Positions 57,077 through 64,000 of a DNA stretch of 64,000 nucleotides are shown here, piece by piece. A program made the position numbers and the translations under genes. Position 1 is the stretch's first letter; each line of letters starts with the position of its first letter. The notes beneath the pieces were generated by a model, which was not told where the DNA came from, did no database searches, and was given only the letters and a program-made list of their open reading frames with translations. The DNA is from Armatimonadota bacterium (GTDB lineage Bacteria > Armatimonadota > Fimbriimonadia > Fimbriimonadales > Fimbriimonadaceae): positions 434,001-498,000 of the forward strand of contig WGMG01000006.1 of assembly GCA_016125185.1 (NCBI GenBank), in the 5' to 3' direction.

Positions 57077-58285
57077 CTAATCCATTCTAACGCTAACAGA
57101 TCGGTTCGAGTTCTTCCTTCTTCTCAGGAACCCAAGCGAGAGGAAGGCAATCCCAGCAACCGAGGAGGGCTCGGGGACGGTGTCGATCTTGAGAAGAGCG
57201 GCGCGAGTGTGGGGGATTGCTGAACTGGAATCGAGAACGGTGGCGGCAATGTACCCTTCATCGTTGATGCTCTCGGCGCTCCAAATCGTCCAGCCGAAGT
57301 ATTCCTTGGGCAGGTAGTTGTTGAGATCGTAGAGGGTTCCGCCTTGGTAGAGGAAGGCGTGCCGTGCTCCGCCCGTGTAGGAGGTGTAGCCGACCACGTC
57401 GCCATAGCTATTCACTCCCTTAGCCATCATGCTCATTCGTGCGCCGGAGGACGTTGTATAGAGGTATCCCAAGTCTTGGAAGCCTGAGCCGAAGTCGGCG
57501 ATTGCGCGGTTATTGAACGAAGAATCGACGCCATAACCGGCGACGTATCCGTTGTTGCTAACCGCGAGTCCGTAGGTGGTGTTGACACCGGTTGTGAGAC
57601 CGAGGTCGGTCATCACGCCGTTCTGATATTTGAAGGCATGCTGGTAGGAAGTGCCCGACGTGGTTGCCGTGCCGACGATGGTTCCGTTCGCGTTGATTGC
57701 GTTGGCCTGGCTGAACGTACCGCCCGAGAGCGTGCCGATGTCTGTCATCGTGCCGCCAGAGTACGAGTAGGCATGGTTGGAGCCGGAACCAGTTGTGGAA
57801 TAGCCGACGACGGTCCCAGCGTCATTTATTCCGTACGCAAAGCTTGATATTCCGCCGAGCGTACCGATATCGGTCAGAGTTCCGCCGTTGTTGACGACGG
57901 CATGAGTATAGGTCGTGGTGTTCGTCGCGTTTCGAACGTAGCTGTCGCCTACCGAGACACCGAGACTGTTGATTCCATACAAGTGAGCCTGTCCGACTTG
58001 GGTCGATATTCCGCCCCAGATCGGCGCGGTGAGGGAAGGATTTTGGGCGTTGGCGTCCGTGGTTACGCCCGCCACGCCAACGTAGGGACCGTTTGGAATG
58101 CCATTGAGGAATCCTGCATAACCAGCGAGCAGACCGTTGCTGCTGGCTGATGTGGCCGAAATGTAGTTCGCTCCTGAGATCGAGATCGGCGAGATCGTGA
58201 AGGAAGGGTCGGCCAAAGCGGCCGCGGATAGCGAGGTGGATAGCACGAGGAAGGCTCCGCCCTTGCCAAAGAAAGTAGGTTTCAT
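57077..58285 (-). CDS. PEP-CTERM protein with HAF-like repeats
   Basis: 402 aa, signal MKPTFFGKGGAFLVLSTSLSAAALA; HAF-type repeats (GINDAGTVVGYSTT, AINANGTIVGTATT, AVSNNGYVAGYGV, GVNSYGDVVGYTSY, SINDEGYIAATV) and DIGTLGG-like TDIGTLSGG; C-terminus VPEPSSVAGIAFLSLGFLRRRKNSNRS. The third PEP-CTERM protein with HAF or lectin-like content in this window; no exosortase here. Upstream 58286-58516 (231 bp) shows only direct TTCAGACAT-like repeats. Confidence 0.87.
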   Translation of the reverse strand: MKPTFFGKGGAFLVLSTSLSAAALADPSFTISPISISGANYISATSASSNGLLAGYAGFLNGIPNGPYVGVAGVTTDANAQNPSLTAPIWGGISTQVGQAHLYGINSLGVSVGDSYVRNATNTTTYTHAVVNNGGTLTDIGTLGGISSFAYGINDAGTVVGYSTTGSGSNHAYSYSGGTMTDIGTLSGGTFSQANAINANGTIVGTATTSGTSYQHAFKYQNGVMTDLGLTTGVNTTYGLAVSNNGYVAGYGVDSSFNNRAIADFGSGFQDLGYLYTTSSGARMSMMAKGVNSYGDVVGYTSYTGGARHAFLYQGGTLYDLNNYLPKEYFGWTIWSAESINDEGYIAATVLDSSSAIPHTRAALLKIDTVPEPSSVAGIAFLSLGFLRRRKNSNRSVSVRMD

Positions 58286-58516
58286 ATCTAGTCTCCTAAA
58301 GCGCAGAGTCAGGCGAGTACGGGGGATTCTCCACTTCGAAATTCCTCACCAATCGCTCCAGGTTCTGGCTGCGAGGACTTAATGCTACAACGGCTTTTGG
58401 TCGACCTGAATTTCTAAATTCAGACATATTCAGATGCTTGCAAAGCGATGTCTGAAAATGGGTGAAAACCCTGTGAAAATTACCGGCTCAACCTGCGATT
58501 CAGGTTCGAAATTTGG

Positions 58517-60337
58517 TCACTTGCCGGTCTCGATCAAAGCCCATTCGGTGCCTTTGTAGAGCACTTTTCCGTACGATTCGACGGGTACGCCGTCGATTCC
58601 GTCTTTGGGTAGGACCAGGTGTGTCACCGGCAGTTGAGCCATGCTCGGCCGGTCAGTGGTGAGAGCCTTGGTGAGTTGGTTTCGCCGGTTCGCGTAGTCT
58701 GGCGTCTCGCTCCAGTGACCTGCGTAGGCGCGGCATCCGGCCATCCCAACGAGGATTGGATTGAGGTCGCTGATGATCGGCGTATCGTACGAGTCGGGCT
58801 CGATGCTTCCGTCTTCGGCCTTGGTGGGGGCTGGGATGCCCGGCAGGGCTCCGATGACGGCGTTGCGGCCCAGCGGACGGAGGATGTCAAGAATCTTATC
58901 GACGTCGGTTGAATAGTAGATCGAGTGGACAGTGGTGTTGGAGACGTCCTTTTTAGCTAACGTGAACTCGCGCGAGAACCAGCGGATGCCAGTGGCGGAG
59001 ATGACGATAATGCCGAGGGTGGCCAGTAGGTTGCGCTGTCCGCGCTCGCGCTTCTCGAGAACGGCGGCGATGCCGATACCGGCGAGGATGCCCCACGGCA
59101 CGCTCAGCATCATGGTGAGCTTGCGCTGGAAGAGGGCAGGGAAGTAGGGCGCGATGAGGCCGACGAGGGCCCAGGCGACCACCAGAGCCAGACCAGGCTT
59201 CGATGGTCGGAGCAGATACAGACACACCAGGACCAGACCGAACGCCATTGCCCAGAATGGCATCGACATGAAGTAACCGTCCGTCAAATGATCCTTGGCG
59301 GCCACGAGCATGACGATCAAGAGAATCGAAAAGCCTCCGACTGCGGCCATCGGGAGCTTCTTCTTGTCGAACAAGGCGATCAAGCCGGGGATGATCAGCA
59401 GGACGTATCCGGCAAAGATTTGGCGGAAGTTTGGCGAGTAGGTCAGGGTCTCGGCTCTCGCCTGGAAGACGGGGTCGTTCTTCAGTACGTACACGAACCA
59501 AAGCGCGAAGGGAACCGCCCCCAGGCCGATGACGGAGGCGCGAAGAAACCACTCTTTCGTGACGAGCCTGGCTCCAAACAGGGCCACCACGAAGCCGACC
59601 AGCGAGAGGGCAATCAACAGCACGTCGTAGCTGTGGATGTTCATCAGCAGGCCGAAGCAAACGGCTCCCGGTAGGACCGCCTTCTTAGACTCTTGGGCCC
59701 TCAGCACGGAGATGAGCGTGCCAAGCATCAGCGCAAGGCTGACCATGAACAGGCTGTTGGTAACCGCGCTATAGAGGAAGAAGCCTTCTGGTTGCCACAC
59801 ATCATTCGGCAGACGTGACAGCAGAAGGTCCTTCAGGAAGTCGTTGCCGGGCTTGACGATGGCTTGGCCGAAGTTGTGCCACACCAGAAAGCCGATGCCA
59901 CCGCCCAGAACCGCCATGGCAAGCGAGAGCTTACGGGTGTACACCTTGTCGGTGACGAACTCGACCAGGCGACCGAGTAGGGTGACGGAGACGAAGGTGA
60001 AGAAGAGCCGCGCGATGGTGACGGTGAGCGGAATTCCAAGCACTTTGGCGATCCAACCGAGCACCAGGTAGTACAGGTGCAGCGTAAGGCCAGGCTGAGG
60101 GTCGGTGGTGAACCGGTTCTCGAAGGTGAGATGGCCTTCCATCGCCTGACGCATCCACCCGGCATAAACCATGTGATCGTCCAGGTTGTATTGGACGCCG
60201 AGGTAGAGGCTCCCGTTAGGGCGGATGAGGTAAGCGTGGAGCACCGGCAACGCGACGAGCACGGTAATTGCCAAGGCGAGCCACTTTGTGTAGGCTCGAA
60301 AAATCTTTAGCTGTTGCTCGTCATTGAGTTCCGGCAC
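58517..60337 (-). CDS. Membrane glycosyltransferase (PMT/ArnT-like, GT-C)
   Basis: 606 aa with about 12 helices. Periplasmic loop with YNLDDHMVYAGWMRQAMEGHLTFENRFTTDPQPGLT, the D-D-H type loop of GT-C enzymes, and a large C-terminal soluble part (about residues 450-606) with YYSTDVDKILDILRP. Likely transfers a sugar from a polyprenyl carrier. Last gene of the five-gene minus-strand unit 58517-63736 (1-4 bp gaps). Substrate unknown. Confidence 0.7.
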   Translation of the reverse strand: MPELNDEQQLKIFRAYTKWLALAITVLVALPVLHAYLIRPNGSLYLGVQYNLDDHMVYAGWMRQAMEGHLTFENRFTTDPQPGLTLHLYYLVLGWIAKVLGIPLTVTIARLFFTFVSVTLLGRLVEFVTDKVYTRKLSLAMAVLGGGIGFLVWHNFGQAIVKPGNDFLKDLLLSRLPNDVWQPEGFFLYSAVTNSLFMVSLALMLGTLISVLRAQESKKAVLPGAVCFGLLMNIHSYDVLLIALSLVGFVVALFGARLVTKEWFLRASVIGLGAVPFALWFVYVLKNDPVFQARAETLTYSPNFRQIFAGYVLLIIPGLIALFDKKKLPMAAVGGFSILLIVMLVAAKDHLTDGYFMSMPFWAMAFGLVLVCLYLLRPSKPGLALVVAWALVGLIAPYFPALFQRKLTMMLSVPWGILAGIGIAAVLEKRERGQRNLLATLGIIVISATGIRWFSREFTLAKKDVSNTTVHSIYYSTDVDKILDILRPLGRNAVIGALPGIPAPTKAEDGSIEPDSYDTPIISDLNPILVGMAGCRAYAGHWSETPDYANRRNQLTKALTTDRPSMAQLPVTHLVLPKDGIDGVPVESYGKVLYKGTEWALIETGK

Positions 60338-60338
60338 C

Positions 60339-60731
60339 TTAGTGTTTTTCGCCCTTGCCTTTGTCTTTTTCGCCAGGCACAGGCATGTGCATCTTCTTGT
60401 AGATTCCAGCGATCAGGTCGTAGTTTTCTTTGGCGAGCTTGTGCTTCGGTTCGACTTTGAGAACCTCGCGGAAGTAGGCGAGCGCACCGGCGTACTTTTC
60501 GTGCGGCGTCAGGGTTTCTGCGTACATCGTGCCCATGCCGAGGGCGAATGTGGCATCCACGTACTTCTTCTTCGTCGCGACATCCTTCGGCTTCTTGGCG
60601 TAAGCGGCCTTCGTTGTTTTGTACTCCGCCTTGAGCTGTTTGAGCTTGGCGTCGCTGATCTGTCGGGTTCCTTGTTGAGCGAGGGCGCTCACGGCCAGCG
60701 CCATGACGAGAATCGAAAGAGTCCGCTTCAT
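60339..60731 (-). CDS. Secreted TPR-like protein
   Basis: 130 aa from ATG 60731; the open frame extends to 61097 but that region belongs to the upstream gene. Signal peptide MKRTLSILVMALAVSALAQ, then helices with AKLKQLKAEYKTTKAAYAKK and KYAGALAYFREVLKVEPKHKLAKENYDLIAGIYKKM, a tetratricopeptide-like repeat. 1 bp from the glycosyltransferase gene. Periplasmic scaffold likely. Confidence 0.7.
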   Translation of the reverse strand: MKRTLSILVMALAVSALAQQGTRQISDAKLKQLKAEYKTTKAAYAKKPKDVATKKKYVDATFALGMGTMYAETLTPHEKYAGALAYFREVLKVEPKHKLAKENYDLIAGIYKKMHMPVPGEKDKGKGEKH

Positions 60732-60739
60732 ACCTTCAC

Positions 60740-61810
60740 TTATACCAGTCGCTTGAGTTCGTTTGCCTGTCGAACGGCGTCTTGTTCGGTAATGTCGTCG
60801 AGAGTCGCCGCTTCGATGAGCTTCAGCTTCATCGCATCGCCCGCCTCCATGTAGTGGTCGGGACGCTGGATGATCTGCTCCCGGCTGACACGGTGGCGTC
60901 GCTCCATTTCGGCAAGGGTTCGGTCGAAGACGGCGCGTAGGGCCCACCGGGCGCTCTTCTTGCGGCGCGTCATGAAGGCCAGGCCGTCCACTAACTCTCG
61001 TCCGCCTCGCTGTTGGACACGGGTCTGCGGCGCAAGGCCAAAACGCACCGAGAGGGTGACGAAGATGACCGCGAGAAGGATCAGAACCTGGTTCCAAGCC
61101 GCTTCGTAGGGGCGGCCGAGCTTGGTAAGCAGGCTTGCCTCGACGTCGTCAGTGGCGAACGAGTCGACGTAAGTGACGTCTTCGCCGGAACGAACGGCCA
61201 TGCTGATCAGTCCCATCAGGATATCGGCGTTGTCCGAGGCGTCCAAATACTTATTTGTCGCGCAGTTGCCGTTGTAGAGTTCGACAAGTTGCACGCCGTT
61301 TTTGAAAGTGGAGTCGGCGTAGCTCTCGTACTCGTCTGGGCCGACCAGCACGGGCGTCGAGTTGCCGTTTTCCAGCAGAGCGTCGTCCGTCGTGGTGTGC
61401 TTGAGGTTGCCCGGTTCGATTTTGCCGACCGGCTTGCGCGTGACCTTGCTACTGACCGGAACAGGAACCAGACTGGGCTCTTTCTGGCCAAAGAAATCGG
61501 GAAGGGGAAGGTCGATCACGACGACCCGACTGCCGGATGGCAGCTTGCTAATGAACTTGCCGAGCTTTTTGCGGTTGTAGTCCACAGCGGGAATGATCAG
61601 GGTTTTGTCGGCCTTCGGAGTCAGCGATCGATCGACGGTGACCTTGTATCCAGACTGCTTGATCAGCTCAAGGAAAGCCGAGGTGCCGGATGGACCGTAG
61701 TTCTTCGATGAGTTGTCTTGGGTGAAGGAGTAGCGTCCGGCTTGGAGGATGACCACGGCAAGGACCACCATGCCGAAGATCCAAAAGGCGATCTTGCCGG
61801 GTTGTTTCAT
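60740..61810 (-). CDS. DUF4350-domain membrane protein
   Basis: 356 aa. N-terminal helix, a periplasmic domain YGPSGTSAFLELIKQSGYKVTVDRSL (DUF4350 pattern G-x-x-A-x-x-x-L-L-x-x-x-G-Y-x-V), a second helix VLILLAVIFVTLSVRFGLAPQ, then a cytosolic helical part. DUF4350 genes usually follow DUF4129 genes in MoxR/DUF58 operons. The moxR and DUF58 genes are missing here; stop of the next upstream gene is 4 bp away with overlap. Confidence 0.8.
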   Translation of the reverse strand: MKQPGKIAFWIFGMVVLAVVILQAGRYSFTQDNSSKNYGPSGTSAFLELIKQSGYKVTVDRSLTPKADKTLIIPAVDYNRKKLGKFISKLPSGSRVVVIDLPLPDFFGQKEPSLVPVPVSSKVTRKPVGKIEPGNLKHTTTDDALLENGNSTPVLVGPDEYESYADSTFKNGVQLVELYNGNCATNKYLDASDNADILMGLISMAVRSGEDVTYVDSFATDDVEASLLTKLGRPYEAAWNQVLILLAVIFVTLSVRFGLAPQTRVQQRGGRELVDGLAFMTRRKKSARWALRAVFDRTLAEMERRHRVSREQIIQRPDHYMEAGDAMKLKLIEAATLDDITEQDAVRQANELKRLV

Positions 61811-62742
61811 GCCGCCTCCTTGGCAAGTTCGCGGATGCTGAGGTAGGTTGACCGGAAGATTTCGACGTCGGCGATGCTATTGGCGCGGTAGCCGTACCAA
61901 GCCAGGTCGAACGCCTTGGTGGCTGGTCGGAAATCGAAAGACGACGGGCGGGTGGGGCTGGCTTCGATTCGGCGCAGGTGTTCCCAGTTGGTCTGGGTGG
62001 GTTCAAATCTGGCGATGCGGGCCGCGTCGATGCGGAGCAGGGAAGCGAGATACAGGGCTCGGCAAGCCTCACGGTAGCGGCCCTCGGCGATGAGCTTGTC
62101 AGCGTTGGCGAGGTACTCGTCTTCGGTCAGCAGCTCTTCGCCTTCCTCTAGCATGCCGGTTCGGGCTCGCTTGACCTTGCCGCGGCTGGTCCACGACCAC
62201 GGAATCTTGGTGATGAGGTAGATGAGGCCAATCACGGCTACGCCGACAATGACGTAGAAAAGGCCCTGCAGGAGCCCACCAATCCAAGTTGGAAGCTGGG
62301 GTAGATCGGGAGTCGCCGGGCCCTGTCGCTTGAAGAGATTGCGTAGGCGCTCAAGCATCTTCTCGATCCAGTTGGAGGCGGTGGATTCGCGCTCGGCTTT
62401 ATAGAGTGGATCGCTCTTGATAGCTTGGGCCTTGGCTTTCGCGCCCTTGACGGTGGAGAAGGACTCGGCCGCCGCGCTGGAGTCGACGAAGCTGACGATC
62501 TCCTGATAAGTGGACTCTTTGGCGTCGTTGGTGGTTGCCGAATTGTAGTCGTCGATGAGCTCGTGCAGGTACTCCTCGTCGCTGGCATCACCGGACCCAT
62601 CCCTCTCGCTGAGGGTTTTGATGGCCCCCTCTCGCGACTTGGCGGCATGAAACTTCTTGCTGACGGTCGTCCAATCCGCCATGGCGGCTATCGCGAGTCC
62701 GATCAGGAACAGGCTAACGGCGGCTCGACGGAAGCTTCTCAT
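61807..62742 (-). CDS. DUF4129-domain membrane protein
   Basis: 311 aa from ATG 62742 (the frame opens to 62814). N-terminal signal/helix, a periplasmic helical part, one central helix GLFYVIVGVAVIGLIYLI, then DUF4129: ADKLIAEGRYREACRALYLASLLRIDAARIARFEPTQTNWEHLRRIE...FDLAWYGY. Typical co-occurrence with DUF4350 is seen. Overlaps both neighbours (29 bp upstream, 4 bp downstream). Confidence 0.85.
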   Translation of the reverse strand: MRSFRRAAVSLFLIGLAIAAMADWTTVSKKFHAAKSREGAIKTLSERDGSGDASDEEYLHELIDDYNSATTNDAKESTYQEIVSFVDSSAAAESFSTVKGAKAKAQAIKSDPLYKAERESTASNWIEKMLERLRNLFKRQGPATPDLPQLPTWIGGLLQGLFYVIVGVAVIGLIYLITKIPWSWTSRGKVKRARTGMLEEGEELLTEDEYLANADKLIAEGRYREACRALYLASLLRIDAARIARFEPTQTNWEHLRRIEASPTRPSSFDFRPATKAFDLAWYGYRANSIADVEIFRSTYLSIRELAKEAA

Positions 62743-63736
62743 AGAGGATAGAAATGTCGAGGCCCTCAACGCAGATGCGCCGTTGATAGTAGAAGAGGGC
62801 GGCGGCGATGGCAACGAACGGCGTCACCAGCCAGATAGCGAGGAATTCGGGCAGGATGCCCAACACGATGTCGGCGATAACCTTGAGGTAGGGCGACGGC
62901 ATGGCATTGCGGACCCAGTCTTGGATGCCGATGGCGGCCATGGCCGACGAGTAGCCGACACGGAGCAAGAGGTAGATCAGGAAGGTACTTCCGATGGCCG
63001 AGGCGGCGGGGTTGGCCTTGGGAGCCGGCTTGGATTTGGACCCAAAGAGGTACTTGGCACGCTCGATAGCTTCTTTCGGACTCTTGTTTTCGTTGAGCGC
63101 GACGGAGATCGCGCCGAGGCCGATATTGAGTCGAGTCAGGCTCCAAATGATGCCAACGGGAATGAAGAAGATCGAGAGTATGCCAAGGATGCCGGGGATG
63201 ACGTTTCCTTCGCCCGTGATGCCGACGAGGAGTCCGGAAACGATAAGCGGGATGACGGAAAGGAACGCGATGGAAAGCGTGTACCAAACCGTGCGGAGCA
63301 TCGTTTTGTAGGCGAGACTGAAGTAGGGCCGAGCGCGCCGCTCGATCTCGACTTGGTTGATCTCTTCGTTCTTCACCTCGGCTTCGACGAGCACGTGGGC
63401 GTAGGTTGCGACCTTGGCTAAACCGATGGTGGCGACGATGAAACCGGCCGTCAGTCCGCCGAAAAGATAGAGCGTGAACTCGAGGATTTGGCTAGATGTG
63501 TCGTTTTGGTAGCGGGTCTCGAACAGGCGGGGAAAGAGGAGTTCGAAGAAAACGACGGCAAAGCCACTGATGAAGAGACTGGGCAGTAAACTTAAGTTTG
63601 CAATTGCCGAAAATGACCTTCGGTAAAGAAAAATTGCCGCATCCGACGTCTCACCCGGGGCGTGCGGACGTAGAAGCTTAGAGGTAGTAGCAGACACATA
63701 TCGGGCGTAATCCTGGACAGGCCCATTCGTCTGCAT
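62714..63736 (-). CDS. Multi-pass membrane protein heading DUF4129/DUF4350 operon
   Basis: 340 aa with about six helices (LSLLPSLFISGFAVVFFELLF, FTLYLFGGLTAGFIVATIG, etc.) in the style of glycerophosphodiester-phosphodiesterase membrane domains or DUF7544-like proteins found next to DUF4129 genes. Begins with a soluble ~40-residue N-terminus. No motif recognised. First gene of the unit, divergent from 63781. Confidence 0.65.
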   Translation of the reverse strand: MQTNGPVQDYARYVSATTSKLLRPHAPGETSDAAIFLYRRSFSAIANLSLLPSLFISGFAVVFFELLFPRLFETRYQNDTSSQILEFTLYLFGGLTAGFIVATIGLAKVATYAHVLVEAEVKNEEINQVEIERRARPYFSLAYKTMLRTVWYTLSIAFLSVIPLIVSGLLVGITGEGNVIPGILGILSIFFIPVGIIWSLTRLNIGLGAISVALNENKSPKEAIERAKYLFGSKSKPAPKANPAASAIGSTFLIYLLLRVGYSSAMAAIGIQDWVRNAMPSPYLKVIADIVLGILPEFLAIWLVTPFVAIAAALFYYQRRICVEGLDISILYEKLPSSRR

Positions 63737-63780
63737 ACTTTGGATAGTATACGAGTCAAACCCCTGAGAAGAAGCACATT

Positions 63781-64000
63781 ATGATGACAACGACACTGGC
63801 AGCGATGATTTTGGGAGGCACTCAATCGACGAATATCGATTCCTACCTGCCTTCCGGACTCAAGGACATCACCTTCAATGTTTCGATGACGAAGCGCAAC
63901 TCCAAAGAACTTGGCAAGATCGATCAATCGTTCGTACAACAGTACTCGATCGACTCGGCCACAGTCAGGGCAAAAGAGCCCTTCAAGCTTCGCATGGACG
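63781..64000 (+). CDS. Hypothetical protein, start only (cut by window end)
   Basis: Only the first 73 codons are inside the window: MMTTTLAAMILGGTQS may be a short signal sequence, followed by SYLPSGLKDITFNVSMTKRNSKELGKI. It is reminiscent of LolA-like or DUF1571 exported proteins but cannot be judged from this piece. GAGAAG lies upstream of the ATG. Divergent from the operon at 58517-63736. Confidence 0.5.
   Translation, partial: MMTTTLAAMILGGTQSTNIDSYLPSGLKDITFNVSMTKRNSKELGKIDQSFVQQYSIDSATVRAKEPFKLRMD

Noticed and set aside
60732-61097. Upstream extension of the TPR-like gene to 61097
   Set aside because: It lies inside the DUF4350 gene in another frame, and the signal peptide begins at 60731.

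Overview
This window looks like a chromosomal segment of a free-living, moderately GC-rich, Gram-negative-type bacterium. It has lipoproteins, three PEP-CTERM-sorted proteins, HAF and BNR repeat secreted proteins, a Pup-ligase-family enzyme outside any proteasome cluster, pseudopilin-like and DUF4129/DUF4350 membrane proteins, and thin operon structure. I infer Armatimonadota (Fimbriimonadia-like) from this mix; Planctomycetes-like lineages share several traits, so the placement is tentative. Housekeeping genes (pheT, rsmG, rpmB, purF, dnaN, gcvT, ilvE, trxB) are scattered among lineage-specific secreted proteins, with no sign of a large island or prophage.

Layout. 0-7.7 kb: the end of a family-2 glycosidase, a large Asp-box propeller protein, a membrane-anchored acidic coiled-coil/HhH protein with a secreted Ig-like partner, an acyl-CoA dehydrogenase and a DIP1984 protein. 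7.7-9.9 kb: a tRNA-like structured element, two tandem-duplicated lipoproteins that share their promoter, and a HAF-type secreted protein. 9.9-12.8 kb: rsmG, a small-molecule kinase and a PafA/Dop-family enzyme. 12.85-13.85 kb: palindromic repeats around a DUF559 endonuclease, the most mobile-looking locus here. 13.9-24.2 kb: HD-GYP protein, a PheT lacking its tRNA-binding OB domain, a TlpA-like thioredoxin, an HEYGH zincin candidate, GcvT, a duplicated membrane-protein pair, rpmB and a small SQPSA-repeat ORF. 24.3-31.5 kb: purF coupled to an ApgM-like phosphomutase, duplicated secreted proteins, GNAT, DUF1844 and trxB.

31.5-44.7 kb: two zinc-ribbon/membrane proteins, PEP-CTERM proteins, an ArsR-controlled SRPBCC operon with a readable promoter/operator, an ATPase, YHYH and Thr/Ser-rich lipoproteins, an M48 peptidase coupled to an ADP-ribosylglycohydrolase, a LacI regulator with an operator in front of the neighbouring lipoprotein, and a 700-bp intergenic region that may encode a structured RNA. 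44.7-54.9 kb: dnaN downstream of an ECF sigma/anti-sigma pair, vapBC with a 50-bp palindromic operator, a SulP transporter, REP-like hairpins, a McsA-like zinc protein overlapping ilvE. 55-64 kb: VanW protein, XRE-cupin regulator, PEP-CTERM/HAF protein, and a five-gene membrane operon (DUF4129, DUF4350, TPR-like, PMT-like glycosyltransferase).

Recurring themes: many promoters sit so close to the start codon that transcripts should be leaderless or nearly so; tandem duplicates keep their leaders; convergent genes often overlap at their 3' ends. Function calls rest on motif reading only; no database search was possible.
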